Assembly (NCBI RefSeq): GCF_001866655.1
Contig: NZ_MLYR01000055.1
Coordinates: 1 to 59,405, forward strand
Source of the DNA: Bacillus sp. MUM 116
GTDB taxonomy: Bacteria > Bacillota > Bacilli > Bacillales > Cytobacillaceae
DNA length: 59,405 bases
Reading direction: 5' to 3'
The position numbers and the translations under genes were made by a program. Below the pieces are notes generated by a model, which was not told the DNA's origin, ran no database searches, and saw only the letters and a list, made by a program, of their open reading frames with translations. Below, in pieces: positions 28,221-36,573 of the stretch (its first letter is position 1; the number at the start of each line of letters is the position of its first letter).

Positions 28221-28251
28221 GAAAAGACGATACTTTATGTACCGTCTTTTC
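28221..28251 (+). terminator. Hairpin after the integrase
   Basis: GAAAAGACG and CGTCTTTTC arms with one internal mismatch precede a T-rich stretch. Confidence 0.6.
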
Positions 28252-28547
28252 TCTTTCTTCATTTTTGACAATTGAAACCCACAAATACCTCCGTGAAAAA
28301 GATAGTAAATCCATCCTTGGCTAGTTTATTTTTTTAGGGTCTTTACTAAAACTAAAATTAGCGTTAGTCTTTTAATCCATGTCTTTACCTCTTTTTCTTC
28401 TATTTTATTATCCTCCCCAATACCCCCTTCTTGCTTACCGTTTGGTGGCGTTGCTTGGATTATATAGCATATTTTGTCCGGGCGTATATATAATACATAA
28501 TGTGAATTTAGCACATAATGAAATTAGAAAATTTTGTAGGATAGATA
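28252..28547. other. Intergenic region upstream of the HTH gene
   Basis: AT-rich, no reading frame with a convincing ribosome site. A minus-strand open frame here has no start signal. It probably holds the promoter of the HTH gene. Confidence 0.4.
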
Positions 28548-28763
28548 ATGTTAACGGCTAAAGAGTTAGAACAGCAATTGAATATATGCAGACAAACTCT
28601 ATGGCGCTTGCGAAAGGAAGGTTTACCACATCATAAAGTTAGTTATAGGGTAATTCGTTATGATCAAGTTGAAGTGCTGGAATGGTTAGACGAGAATAGC
28701 TCGCTACTAAGTATGAAAGTCAATACTCAAATCCAGAAGTTACAAAAAAAGAGAGACATTTAG
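28548..28763 (+). CDS. Excisionase/MerR-like helix-turn-helix protein (71 aa)
   Basis: The 71-residue protein has a compact winged-HTH of the excisionase/MerR DNA-binding type: TAKELEQQLNICRQTLWRLR followed by VIRYDQVEVLEWL. Such proteins accompany integrases and direct excision or act as small repressors. The ATG is preceded by GTAGGATAGATA. It lies 335 bases from the broken integrase, in the same direction. Family assignment is by pattern only. Confidence 0.7.
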   Translation: MLTAKELEQQLNICRQTLWRLRKEGLPHHKVSYRVIRYDQVEVLEWLDENSSLLSMKVNTQIQKLQKKRDI

Positions 28764-28804
28764 ACACTCTTTAACTAACCCATTCCATGATACTTGGGAT
28801 TCTA
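28761..28804. repeat. Direct repeat copy A (ligase 3' end remnant)
   Basis: 44 bases matching 29,111-29,154 at 37 positions, offset exactly 350 bases. On the minus strand it can be read as RIPSIMEWVS, the end of the ligase (RIPSFVEWNS), but with a broken frame upstream. Confidence 0.8.
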
Positions 28805-28815
28805 ATCCTTTTTTA

Positions 28816-29022
28816 CTAAATTCGAAGTATTCCTAATCTGACCAATTTACAAATAGCATGTACTCTTTCCTTTACACCAAGCTTTTGTATTACATTGCTA
28901 ATGTGATTACGTACAGTTTTATCACTGATAAAAAGTAATTCAGCAATTTCCTTTGTGGTCTTATCCTGTACCAATAACTCGAATATTTCTTTTTCCCGTA
29001 TAGTGAGAATTACATCTTCCAT
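28816..29022 (-). CDS. GerE-like LuxR-type transcriptional regulator (68 aa)
   Basis: This protein is a single LuxR-type HTH domain with no receiver, reading ELLVQDKTTKEIAELLFISDKTVRNHISNVIQKLGV, close to B. subtilis GerE, which acts in the mother cell late in sporulation. It may be a GerE paralogue. The start is the ATG nine bases after TTAGGGAG; another ATG abuts that site. It lies in the accessory segment upstream of the duplicated ligase tail, so it could control the spore-linked genes nearby. No target site is visible. Confidence 0.82.
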   Translation of the reverse strand: MEDVILTIREKEIFELLVQDKTTKEIAELLFISDKTVRNHISNVIQKLGVKERVHAICKLVRLGILRI

Positions 29023-29110
29023 ATTAAACATCTCCCTAATACTTATCTATTATAGAAGATGAAAATAAATTAAAATTGATTGGACAAACTCATACAAAAA
29101 GAGCGACCTA

Positions 29111-29154
29111 TAGCCACTCTCTAACTATTCCATTCCACGAAACTTGGGATTCTT
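29111..29154. repeat. Direct repeat copy B (at the ligase 3' end)
   Basis: This is the intact copy: the last codons of the ligase gene, its stop, and the start of its terminator. Confidence 0.8.
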
Positions 29155-29945
29155 AGGAGTCCCTTTTCCGTTAAATTTCTATATTTAACTTTTAGTTTCA
29201 ATTTTGGATCAAGATAAATAAATTTATCATTTTCTTCTATAATATAGTCCCTATACTGTTTATAAAATTCTTTACGATTTGGAGTAGGTATAAACTCCAT
29301 TAATCCAGCATATTTACCATTCTCAAAGATTAGTAACAATCCAAACTCATCTTTCCTTAACCCTGAAATATAGACATCTTGATACTGATAATTTATCACT
29401 TTTATCCAATCGTTTGAACGCTTATTAATTTGATACTTGGAGTCTGATTTCTTTTGCACAATTCCCTCAAGCTGATGCTGCTTAATTAAATCAAAATATT
29501 GAACCCCATTACCTTCAACCCACTGGACTTTATTCAGTAATCTACTATCTTCAGGAATAATTTTTTTAAGTATTTCTTTTCGTTCAAGTAAATGTAAGTT
29601 GTTTACCTTAGCCCCGTTAAAATATATAATATCGAATACACTGTAAGAAATTTCATGCCCTGATTTCCTACTCATAAATCTTTCCATTACAGCTTCAAAA
29701 TCAGGTTTCCCTTGATTGTCAGTAACTATAATCTCTCCATCCAAAACAGTGCCATCTGGTACAGGAAGGTTTATTAATTCGGGAAACTTAGATGTAATTT
29801 CGTTATTATGACGAGTATAGATTTTTACTTTATTATTAAATTTCGTCCATATGGTACGGAACCCATCAAGTTTTAATTCTGTTATATAGTTATCATCGTC
29901 AAATGGATGATCAATTTTGTGTAGTAGCATTGGTGAGACAAACAT
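29121..29945 (-). CDS. ATP-dependent DNA ligase, phage/LigB type
   Basis: The 274-residue protein is a minimal ATP-dependent DNA ligase. Motif I ELKLDGFR supplies the adenylated Lys near residue 25, followed by TVLDGEII (III), LEGIVQKK (IV) and WIKV (V), then an OB-fold domain. It resembles YoqV (LigB) of the B. subtilis prophage SPbeta in size. It has no Ku or polymerase neighbour. The ATG follows GAGGTGTTTTAA. A terminator (AGAGTGGC/GTCGCTCT then T) follows. Its last codons are duplicated 350 bases away. Confidence 0.9.
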   Translation of the reverse strand: MFVSPMLLHKIDHPFDDDNYITELKLDGFRTIWTKFNNKVKIYTRHNNEITSKFPELINLPVPDGTVLDGEIIVTDNQGKPDFEAVMERFMSRKSGHEISYSVFDIIYFNGAKVNNLHLLERKEILKKIIPEDSRLLNKVQWVEGNGVQYFDLIKQHQLEGIVQKKSDSKYQINKRSNDWIKVINYQYQDVYISGLRKDEFGLLLIFENGKYAGLMEFIPTPNRKEFYKQYRDYIIEENDKFIYLDPKLKLKVKYRNLTEKGLLRIPSFVEWNS

Positions 29946-30271
29946 TTAAAACACCTCATGATAAATTGTACCATGAGAACTTTTCAAGATTTGGTGGTAA
30001 TAAAATGTAAATCATTTACCATTTGGGTGGGAATAATATAAGTTGGAAACCATCCTTAACCGTATTGGTTGCAGGTGGTTTTGGTTAAGGATGGATTTTT
30101 AAAGTAGGAACCAAGGTTTAGGTAACCCAGCTAAGAATAATATTGATTATATTTTCCAAAAAATATACATTCAAAAAAGAGTGGCATTTTCAGCAATTAT
30201 GACAATAACTTTTGCTTTTTCTTGTAAAACAATTTTTCAATTATATATAACCCTTTCATTAAAATAAAAAA
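29946..30271. other. Intergenic region with a plus-strand hairpin
   Basis: No supported reading frame. It contains the ligase promoter region and one strong hairpin described separately; the rest is AT-rich. Confidence 0.5.
30050..30100 (+). terminator. Orphan strong terminator hairpin
   Basis: CCATCCTTAACC pairs perfectly with GGTTAAGGATGG across a 21-base loop and is followed by ATTTTT. No plus-strand gene ends here, so it could close a small RNA starting in the ligase promoter region or be a relic. Confidence 0.6.
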
Positions 30272-30295
30272 CTACCCATCGAATATGACGGGTAG
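30272..30295 (-). terminator. Terminator of the secreted protein gene at 30,312
   Basis: CTACCC/GGGTAG stem followed by six T on the minus strand. Confidence 0.75.
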
Positions 30296-30311
30296 AATAA
30301 TTAAAAATTAA

Positions 30312-31064
30312 TCATTTCGGATAGTAAGCGACTGTTGCGTTTGTTGTTGATTTTTGATCATCAACTATTAAGAGTATAATTCTAGAATTTAAATTCCACA
30401 TGTAACGTAAGGTATCAATGTCATTTGTTGAGAAATCACCTTCCGGTAGGCTTTCTGCTTTTTTTACTTCGTATGCAATGTCATCAATAAGATAGCCCAT
30501 TTCATTCCAAGTTTGATAATCCTCATTTAAATCTAGCTTATAATATACCATTCTCAATTCATTACCAGAAAAATAATAAACCAACTTTGCATCATAACCA
30601 TATCTTTTTGTTTTATAAATAAGAAATTCTTTATCTTGAGTAATTAACTTTGCCATTTCAATCTTTTTAACGTCACTTTTGGAATCTCCCCAATAAAACC
30701 CCCTAGCAGCATAAGAATAATCTGCTTTTACTTCTTTAATTATACTATCTGGAACTTTTGTATATTTAATTGTTTTTGAATTAGTTTTAATAAAATGCCC
30801 CGAACCGATATGGTAACTTTTGTAGGAGTTATTAGTTCCATAAACACGATAAACGCTTTTAGCCTTCGCTTTTTTATAATAAACAAGTTTGTTATTTTTA
30901 ACCATATAAATATCTGTTGGTTTTATTACATCAATTTTACCTACTTGCCATCTCTCAACTTTCATGTTTCCCCAGTTTACTTTTTTCGCAAATGCACTTT
31001 GTGGTGAAGAAAGTATTGAAACAAACAATACAAGCATTAAAATATACGATACTACTTTTTTCAT
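30312..31064 (-). CDS. Secreted protein of unknown function (250 aa)
   Basis: A clear Sec signal peptide (MKKVV..., hydrophobic core to about residue 20, AFA cleavage site near 26) is followed by a Lys/Tyr-rich exported domain with no family I recognise. The mature part has several YKS/VYR beta-like stretches and an aromatic, mixed alpha-beta composition. The ATG follows AGAGGGGATTAA. It is next to another secreted unknown in the same direction, each with its own terminator. It probably came with the accessory segment. Confidence 0.8.
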   Translation of the reverse strand: MKKVVSYILMLVLFVSILSSPQSAFAKKVNWGNMKVERWQVGKIDVIKPTDIYMVKNNKLVYYKKAKAKSVYRVYGTNNSYKSYHIGSGHFIKTNSKTIKYTKVPDSIIKEVKADYSYAARGFYWGDSKSDVKKIEMAKLITQDKEFLIYKTKRYGYDAKLVYYFSGNELRMVYYKLDLNEDYQTWNEMGYLIDDIAYEVKKAESLPEGDFSTNDIDTLRYMWNLNSRIILLIVDDQKSTTNATVAYYPK

Positions 31065-31223
31065 TTAATCCCCTCTTAATTATGTATAGCTAAATATTAC
31101 CATATAGATAGGAAGTTTGTATTATTTTTTCTAAATGTTTAAAATAATCCAATATAGGGAATTACCCCTTACTTTACAATACTTCAAAAAAAGAATGACA
31201 ATTTCAGCCGCTAAAAAATAAAA

Positions 31224-31247
31224 AACCCGATGCCAAGGCACCGAGTT
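31224..31247 (-). terminator. Terminator of the secreted protein gene at 31,258
   Basis: An 11-bp stem AACTCGGTGCC/GGCATCGGGTT (with G-U pairs) is followed by six T on the minus strand. Confidence 0.85.
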
Positions 31248-31257
31248 AAAAGTATTT

Positions 31258-32085
31258 TTATTTTTCTTTTGTATATGCTCTAATTTCAACATCAGCATAA
31301 TTATCAGTCATTCTAATTACTTTAATGATAAAAGTTTCCACATGGTCTTCATTAAACAATGAACTATACCATTCTTGTGTTGCTACAATATTGTCTCCAG
31401 GTGATATGGCTAAATCTTTACTAATGGAGTAATTATCAATTTCATAACTTGCTTTTATATTTTCAAGTTTCAACCCATTAGATTTATCATAGTGAAAATC
31501 AAAATATTCATTCGAATTAGAATTAAGCTTAACTGTTATTTTACTTACATCATTTCCTTCAGGTGAATAGTTAATTCTAAATGGCTTTGGACCATAAAAA
31601 AGCTTTCCACCCACTGGTGCGTATTCGTTAACATTTGGCGAATTGGAATACGTGATCCATTGATTTCCCTTTTTTGTTTTTGTGTTTACTAAATACCATA
31701 CCCTTCCAACTTGTGACCACTTATTAGAGATTGTGCCTGCTTTCTGTGTTGTATCTAAAACCTTATGTCTTAATGAAGTTTTGTTCTTTATATATAACTC
31801 ATCATTTTGTAGTGAGAAGTTGCTTTTTTGGCTACTTTTAAATTGAACCCATTTCCAACCGATTTCTGTATTAATATAAAACCAAACTTCTTTAACTTCA
31901 AAATAATTCTTACTTATGTTTCCTTCAGAAAGTCTACTTGTAGGTGACTTATAAAAATTTTTCTTTGAAACCCATATATTGTATGTAGGTTGTGTAGATG
32001 CAGCATGATCAATTCTAGAAAAACTCGGTACTAAGATTACAAGCAAACAGGTAATAGCCAAAAATGAAACAATTTTTTTAAACAT
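31258..32085 (-). CDS. Secreted protein with two SH3-like repeats (275 aa)
   Basis: A signal peptide (hydrophobic core about residues 7-22, cleavage near DHAAS) precedes two related modules, about residues 36-85 and 94-150. Each runs from a Tyr-start strand (NIWVSKK..., LYIKNK...) through S-N-K/I-S to VWF/YxxN and W-x-T/Q-F/Y, the layout of GW/SH3-like wall-binding repeats. The C-terminal domain (about 160-275) is beta-rich and unrecognised. A cell-surface role is likely, the ligand unknown. It begins with ATG at 32,085; the preceding AAGGGGAGTGAGGGA is a good ribosome site. Confidence 0.78.
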   Translation of the reverse strand: MFKKIVSFLAITCLLVILVPSFSRIDHAASTQPTYNIWVSKKNFYKSPTSRLSEGNISKNYFEVKEVWFYINTEIGWKWVQFKSSQKSNFSLQNDELYIKNKTSLRHKVLDTTQKAGTISNKWSQVGRVWYLVNTKTKKGNQWITYSNSPNVNEYAPVGGKLFYGPKPFRINYSPEGNDVSKITVKLNSNSNEYFDFHYDKSNGLKLENIKASYEIDNYSISKDLAISPGDNIVATQEWYSSLFNEDHVETFIIKVIRMTDNYADVEIRAYTKEK

Positions 32086-32178
32086 TCCCTCACTCCCCTT
32101 TATTTAGTTCAATAGTATTATACATTGGTAGGATAATAGCCTCAAGATATATTTACCAATATTTGAATGTAAAAATAG

Positions 32179-32206
32179 GGACGATGCATTTATTAAAGCA
32201 TCGTCC
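32179..32206 (-). terminator. Terminator of the GerPA/GerPF-like gene
   Basis: GGACGATGC pairs with GCATCGTCC and is followed on the minus strand by a T-rich run; it overlaps the gene's 3' end. Confidence 0.85.
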
Positions 32207-32411
32207 TTATTGCATTTAAAATCTCAGAAATGGTCTGTTGATTGGCAGAACTTAAACCTGAGTTGGTGGTAACAGATGATCCCGTGTTGCCGTCGCCTGA
32301 ACCAGTGATTGTCTTTGTTATGGAGATCGGTGCAATAGTGACCGCTCCGCCAAAATTGACAATTCCTCCCGATACCGTTCCGATAGTAGGACCGTCTTTA
32401 TGAATGGTCAA
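32193..32411 (-). CDS. Spore germination GerPA/GerPF-family protein
   Basis: The 72-residue protein has the gerPA family pattern: GGIVNFGGAVTIAPISITKT and GSGDGNTGSSVTTNSG. GerP proteins of the inner coat or coat/cortex interface help germinants pass. This copy stands alone rather than in a gerPABCDEF operon, and the C terminus (QQTISEILNAIRTML) is a helix not typical of GerPF. The start is TTG, eight bases after AGGAAGGAGGAG. A sigma-K-like promoter lies upstream. Confidence 0.85.
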   Translation of the reverse strand: MTIHKDGPTIGTVSGGIVNFGGAVTIAPISITKTITGSGDGNTGSSVTTNSGLSSANQQTISEILNAIRTML

Positions 32412-32442
32412 TCGACCGCTCCTCCTTCCTATCGATATACCA

Positions 32443-32471
32443 TAGTATATGGACAGGAAGGAGGGATTGTG
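32443..32471 (-). promoter_or_regulatory. Candidate sigma-K promoter of the GerP-like gene
   Basis: On the minus strand CACA and CATATACTA are separated by 16 bases, matching the sigma-K -35 (AC-rich) and -10 (CATAnnnTA) patterns. The region is also an inverted repeat (CCTCCTTCCT/AGGAAGGAGG), with the downstream arm being the ribosome site. Confidence 0.6.
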
Positions 32472-32517
32472 GATTGTTTAAACTCTATCCAATTGTTTTT
32501 AAAAAAGAGAATAATGG

Positions 32518-33927
32518 TTAATATTTCTTCAAAGCAATGGCCAATTTTTGAATACCGGCTTGAATGTCTGCTTCTGATAATCCTCCAAACCCGATGATTA
32601 TAGGCTGATTGGAACCTGAGGTTTTCTGATACCAGTACGGTTCTGTCAAATAAATCTTTACTCCCAATTTTTCCGCCTGCTTTACTAGATTTATAGGATC
32701 ATTTTTATTAAAATTTAGTAATAAATGTAGTCCCGCCTTTTGCCCAATTACTTGGACATCCTCTCCCAAAAATTTTCGGATTGCCTCCAGCAGCACTTTT
32801 TGTTTCGATTGATAAATTTTTCTCATCTTTCGAATATGCCGGTTAAAATGACCATTCTTCATTAACTGGAAAAGTGCTTCCTGAATGAAGGGTGAAACGG
32901 CCTGATTGTAAAAATTAAATTCAGATTGAAATCGTTCCAGTAATTTTTCGGGTAATACAAGATAACTTACACGGGCTGCAGGAAGGAATGCCTTTGAAAA
33001 GGTTCCAAGATAAATGACGTTACCATTTGTATCTAGTGATTTTAAAGATGGGATCGGCTGCCCCTGATAACGGAACTCTCCATCATAATCATCTTCAATA
33101 ATATAGCTGGAATTTTCCTCTGCCCATTGTAATAGCTTGATTCTCTTCTGAATTGGCAAGACCATTCCCATTGGAAACTGATGTGAAGGGGTTACATACG
33201 CACATCGGGCAGAACTATTCTCAAGCTCTTCTATGCAAATTCCATCCTCCTTAAGCGAAACAGGTTTTATTTTACATTGTTGACTTTCAAAGACATGGCG
33301 AACCCCATCATATCCGGGATTCTCCAATGCAACCCTGTTATTTCTTAAGGATAGCAACTGGCATAACAGTTGGGTGGCTATTTGCGTTCCTGCGGTGAGA
33401 ACTATTTGGTCCGGGGAACATTGTACTCCCCTGGCTTGAAAAAGATATTGTACAATTTCATTTCTTAGTCCGAGATGTCCTTTCTTGTTGCCATATGAGA
33501 ATACTTCTTGGCTTGGAATTTCCAATGCATCGACTAAACATTTCTTCCAAGTCTTATGAGGAAAATGTTCTAAATCAATATCGCCATAGTGGAAATCAAT
33601 AAACTTCTTTTCTATTTTTTCATCTTTTTGGTATTTTAATGTAGTTCGAGAAATATTTTCTCCAATGGGGAATTGATAATCGTCCAATTTAAGAACAAAT
33701 AATCCTTTCTTTTCCCTACCTTCAATATAACCTTCTGCCACAAGCTGCTGATAAGCAAGTTCAACTGTATTTTTACTTACATTTGTTGATTGAGAAAGCT
33801 GCCTGATGGATGGAAGTTTTGTCCCGGCAGAGAGCTCTCCATTTTCTATTTTTTCTCGAAAATACTGATAAATTTGTAAATAAATAGGATTCAGATCTTC
33901 CTTTTTAATAAATGGTGTTAAGCACAC
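32518..33927 (-). CDS. MocR/PdxR-family GntR-aminotransferase regulator
   Basis: The 469-residue protein has an N-terminal GntR winged helix (LPSIRQLSQSTNVSKNTVELAYQQL) and a class I aminotransferase-like domain, with PLP Lys in GTFSKAFLPAARVSY and DDYDGEF. MocR regulators use PLP as effector and often control vitamin B6 or amino acid genes next to them. The divergent neighbour is a pyridoxamine oxidase-like gene, a plausible target. I chose GTG 33,927, eight bases after AGAGGCGAG, because the region upstream of it would extend into the neighbour's promoter and has no family match. Confidence 0.9.
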   Translation of the reverse strand: MCLTPFIKKEDLNPIYLQIYQYFREKIENGELSAGTKLPSIRQLSQSTNVSKNTVELAYQQLVAEGYIEGREKKGLFVLKLDDYQFPIGENISRTTLKYQKDEKIEKKFIDFHYGDIDLEHFPHKTWKKCLVDALEIPSQEVFSYGNKKGHLGLRNEIVQYLFQARGVQCSPDQIVLTAGTQIATQLLCQLLSLRNNRVALENPGYDGVRHVFESQQCKIKPVSLKEDGICIEELENSSARCAYVTPSHQFPMGMVLPIQKRIKLLQWAEENSSYIIEDDYDGEFRYQGQPIPSLKSLDTNGNVIYLGTFSKAFLPAARVSYLVLPEKLLERFQSEFNFYNQAVSPFIQEALFQLMKNGHFNRHIRKMRKIYQSKQKVLLEAIRKFLGEDVQVIGQKAGLHLLLNFNKNDPINLVKQAEKLGVKIYLTEPYWYQKTSGSNQPIIIGFGGLSEADIQAGIQKLAIALKKY

Positions 33928-34034
33928 GTTTCTCGCCTCTTCTGTCCCTATAAAATTATGGAAATCTGTCACTTTTAACAAGGACAATTCATTTTTAAAA
34001 TGAGTATAACACGAAAATATAAGGAGAGATAGAG

Positions 34035-34586
34035 ATGATACCAATCAGACAAAAAGGGTTAGAATGTAAGGATCAGGAAAAAATTCATTTATTTTTAGAA
34101 CAAGAAAAAACCGGATTTTTAGGATTGGCTGATGGTAAAATGCCATATGTGATTCCACTTAATTATGTTTGGATGGATGGGACCATTTATTTTCATGGAG
34201 CAGCTGAAGGAAGAAAGGTTCATATCATTGCGGAAAATGCAACTGCCTGCTTTACGGTAAGTGCGAATCAGGGAACACTAACCCACCCTGTTCCCGCAAA
34301 AACTGACACAGCTTATATGAGTGTAATTGTTTTTGGTGAGGCAGAATTAGTTGTGGATCTAGATGAAGCAGTCAGGGCCATGCAAAAAATGCTTGATAAA
34401 TATGTGCCGGGATATTATGAGAAGGCCCTTTCAAGTTCACATGTGGACAAATACCGTTCTTCGCTTGGGAGCCGTACAGCTGTCTATAAAATAATACCAA
34501 ATGAAATAAGTGCAAAAGAAAATCCGATTCAGCTAGAAAAACTTTTCTATAATGGCAAAACACAGCAACATGACGCGGCTCAATAA
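34035..34586 (+). CDS. Pyridoxamine 5'-phosphate oxidase-like FMN-binding protein
   Basis: The 183-residue protein has the split-barrel FMN fold: [29 protein letters not shown] and [10 protein letters not shown]. Homologues in this branch (NimA-like 5-nitroimidazole reductase or PNPOx-like) have unproven substrates. ATG follows AAGGAGAGATAGAG. Transcription diverges from the MocR regulator over 107 bases that include a TATAAC -10-like element, so regulation by MocR with PLP is likely. Confidence 0.85.
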   Translation: MIPIRQKGLECKDQEKIHLFLEQEKTGFLGLADGKMPYVIPLNYVWMDGTIYFHGAAEGRKVHIIAENATACFTVSANQGTLTHPVPAKTDTAYMSVIVFGEAELVVDLDEAVRAMQKMLDKYVPGYYEKALSSSHVDKYRSSLGSRTAVYKIIPNEISAKENPIQLEKLFYNGKTQQHDAAQ

Positions 34587-34609
34587 ATTTAAGTATATTT
34601 ATAGAGGTG

Positions 34610-34642
34610 CAGGCTGCCTATATTATTGGCAGTCTGTTTTTT
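34610..34642 (+). terminator. Terminator of the PNPOx-like gene
   Basis: CAGGCTGCC/GGCAGTCTG stem followed by six T. Confidence 0.85.
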
Positions 34643-34917
34643 ATAGATTGATTCACCCATTAGACAAACCGATTTGTTCCCCCTGCTCCCAATTGAATTA
34701 TGAAAATATCGATGATTTAATGTCTACAGGCGTCTGCATTAATGTTGATGTTTCCGGCTTTAATGCCATCCAATGCCTTCCTTCCGTTTGCTTATAAAAG
34801 CATAAAAAAAGTATAAATTCCAATGAATTTTATCCGCTAAAATCTAGTCGAATTCTCGAAAATTGAGTATGATCGTATAATGTATTGAATCTTAACAAAG
34901 CGAGGATTCCGATTAAA
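34643..34917. other. Region before the ABC-F pseudogene
   Basis: No supported gene. The open frame seen here has no start signal and no recognisable domain, and the sequence may be decayed coding DNA. It likely contained the ABC-F promoter. Confidence 0.4.
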
Positions 34918-36481
34918 ATGAGCTTATTGAATGTTGAAAATTTATCCCATACATTTGGAGACCGAACTTTATTTAAAGATGTTTCCTTTCGATTATTAGC
35001 AGAAGACCATGTTGGACTTGTCGGCGCGAATGGTGTCGGTAAATCCACGTTAATGAATATTATTACAGGACAATTGATTCACGATAGCGGCCGTGTAGAG
35101 TGGACTCCTGGTGTTCATTATGGCTATTTAGATCAGCATACAGTGCTGACACCTGGCAAAACAATGCGTGATGTATTGCGTGATGCATTCTTGCCTCTTT
35201 TTGAAAAAGAAAAAGAAAATGAATTAAATGAAGTAACAGCGCAAATGGCAGATGCCACACCTGAAGAACTTGAAGTTCTATTGGAAAAAATGGGTGAAAT
35301 CCAAGATGCCCTGGATGCGAGCGAATTTTATTCCTCGGATATTAAAATTGAAGAGGCAGCAAGAGGACTGGGACTGGATGCAATTGGTTTAGATCGTGAT
35401 GTCGCTGCATTAAGTGGTGGACAGCGTACAAAGGTTTTACTTGCAAAACTTCTTTTGGAGCAGCCTAAAGTTCTTTTACTTGACGAGCCTACCAACTATT
35501 TGGATGTTGAGCATATTCGTTGGTTAACCTCCTATTTAAAGGGGATTATCCATACGCATTTATTCTTATATCCCATGATACGGAGTTTATGAATCCAGTA
35601 TCAAATGTTATTTTTCAATTGGAATTTTCCAAGATTACACGCTACACTGCAAGCTATGAAAAATTTCTTGAATTGGCGGAAATTAATAAAAATCAACATA
35701 TTAATGCCTATGAAAAGCAGCAAGATTTTATTAAAAAGCAAGAAGATTTTATTGCGAGAAATAAGGCGCGCTACTCCACTACTGGCCGGGCAAAAAGCCG
35801 TCAAAAGCAATTGGACCGCATGGAGCGAATTGACCGACCGGAAACCGCAATGAAACCTACTTTTGAATTTAAGGAATCACGGAGCTGCAGCCGCTATGTG
35901 TTTGAAGCAAATGATTTAGAAATTGGCTATTCCCACCCGCTTCTGCCGAAAATGAATATGACTCTTGAACGCGGTGAAAAAGTGGCGATTATTGGTTGTA
36001 ACGGTGTTGGAAAATCCACCTTGCTTAAAACAATGCTTGGAAAGATAAATCCTCTTGCCGGCAATGTGGAACTCGGGGATTTCCTCTTCCCTTCTTACTT
36101 TGAACAGGAAGTAAAGGCAGGAAATATTACACCAATTGACGATGTTTAGAACGCGTTCCCTTCGATAGATCAGCATCAAGTTCGTGCAGCTCTTGCCCGC
36201 TGCGGTTTAAAAAATGAGCATATTTCCCGCCCGATGAACCAATTAAGTGGTGGTGAGCAGGCAAAAGTCCGCTTTTGTAAGCTGATGATGAATGAAAGTA
36301 ACTGGATTTTATTTGACGAGCCGACGAATCACTGGATGTAGTCGCTAAGGAAGAATTAAAGCGTGCATTAAAAGCCTATAAAGGAACAGTTGTTCTTGTT
36401 TGCCACGAACCAGATTTTTACGAGGAATGGGTCACGAAGGTTTGGAATGTCGAAGAGTGGTCACAAAAACAAACAGTATAA
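34918..36481 (+). pseudogene. ABC-F ATPase (Uup/YkpA-type) with three inactivating lesions
   Basis: The intact product would be about 520 residues with two ABC modules: GANGVGKST, LSGGQR, LLLDEPTNYLD, then GCNGVGKST, LSGGEQ and FDEPTN. Three breaks are visible. A one-base loss at about 35,546 moves the frame after SYLKG; the downstream frame resumes DYPYAFILISHD. A TAG at 36,147 replaces the Trp codon in DDVWNAFP. A missing T at about 36,332 breaks DEPTNHLDVV. All fragments lie in order, so this is one decayed gene rather than separate genes. It is of the YkpA/Uup translation-factor class, unlike the intact leader-controlled ABC-F at 11,955. A cluster of sequencing errors is possible but unlikely. 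Confidence 0.9.
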
Positions 36482-36535
36482 GAAAAGCGTAGGCGCCGGA
36501 GCTGGACCATTCTCAAAGCAATTTATAAATTCTTA
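36482..36535. repeat. Dispersed intergenic repeat, copy 3
   Basis: AAAAGCGTAGGCGCCGGAGC and CTGGACCATTCTCAAAG, ending TATAAATTCTTA, align with the right part of copy 1 near 9,631. Confidence 0.72.
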
Positions 36536-36545
36536 GACTATATGA

Positions 36546-36573
36546 AAAAGCAGCGGAAGTCCGCTGCTTTTTA
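36546..36573. terminator. Terminator of the LysE gene
   Basis: AAAAGCAGCGGA pairs with TCCGCTGCTTTT across a two-base loop, with A and T runs on both sides. Confidence 0.9.

Noticed and set aside
28326..28514. 62-codon minus-strand open frame
   Set aside because: No ribosome site, no recognisable domain, and it lies in a likely promoter region.
34552..34797. 81-codon plus-strand open frame after the PNPOx-like gene
   Set aside because: It overlaps the gene's end and its terminator, has no ribosome site and no family resemblance.
36147..36149. TAG in the ABC-F gene as a programmed readthrough codon
   Set aside because: It replaces a conserved Trp in a gene with two other lesions, so decay is the simpler reading.
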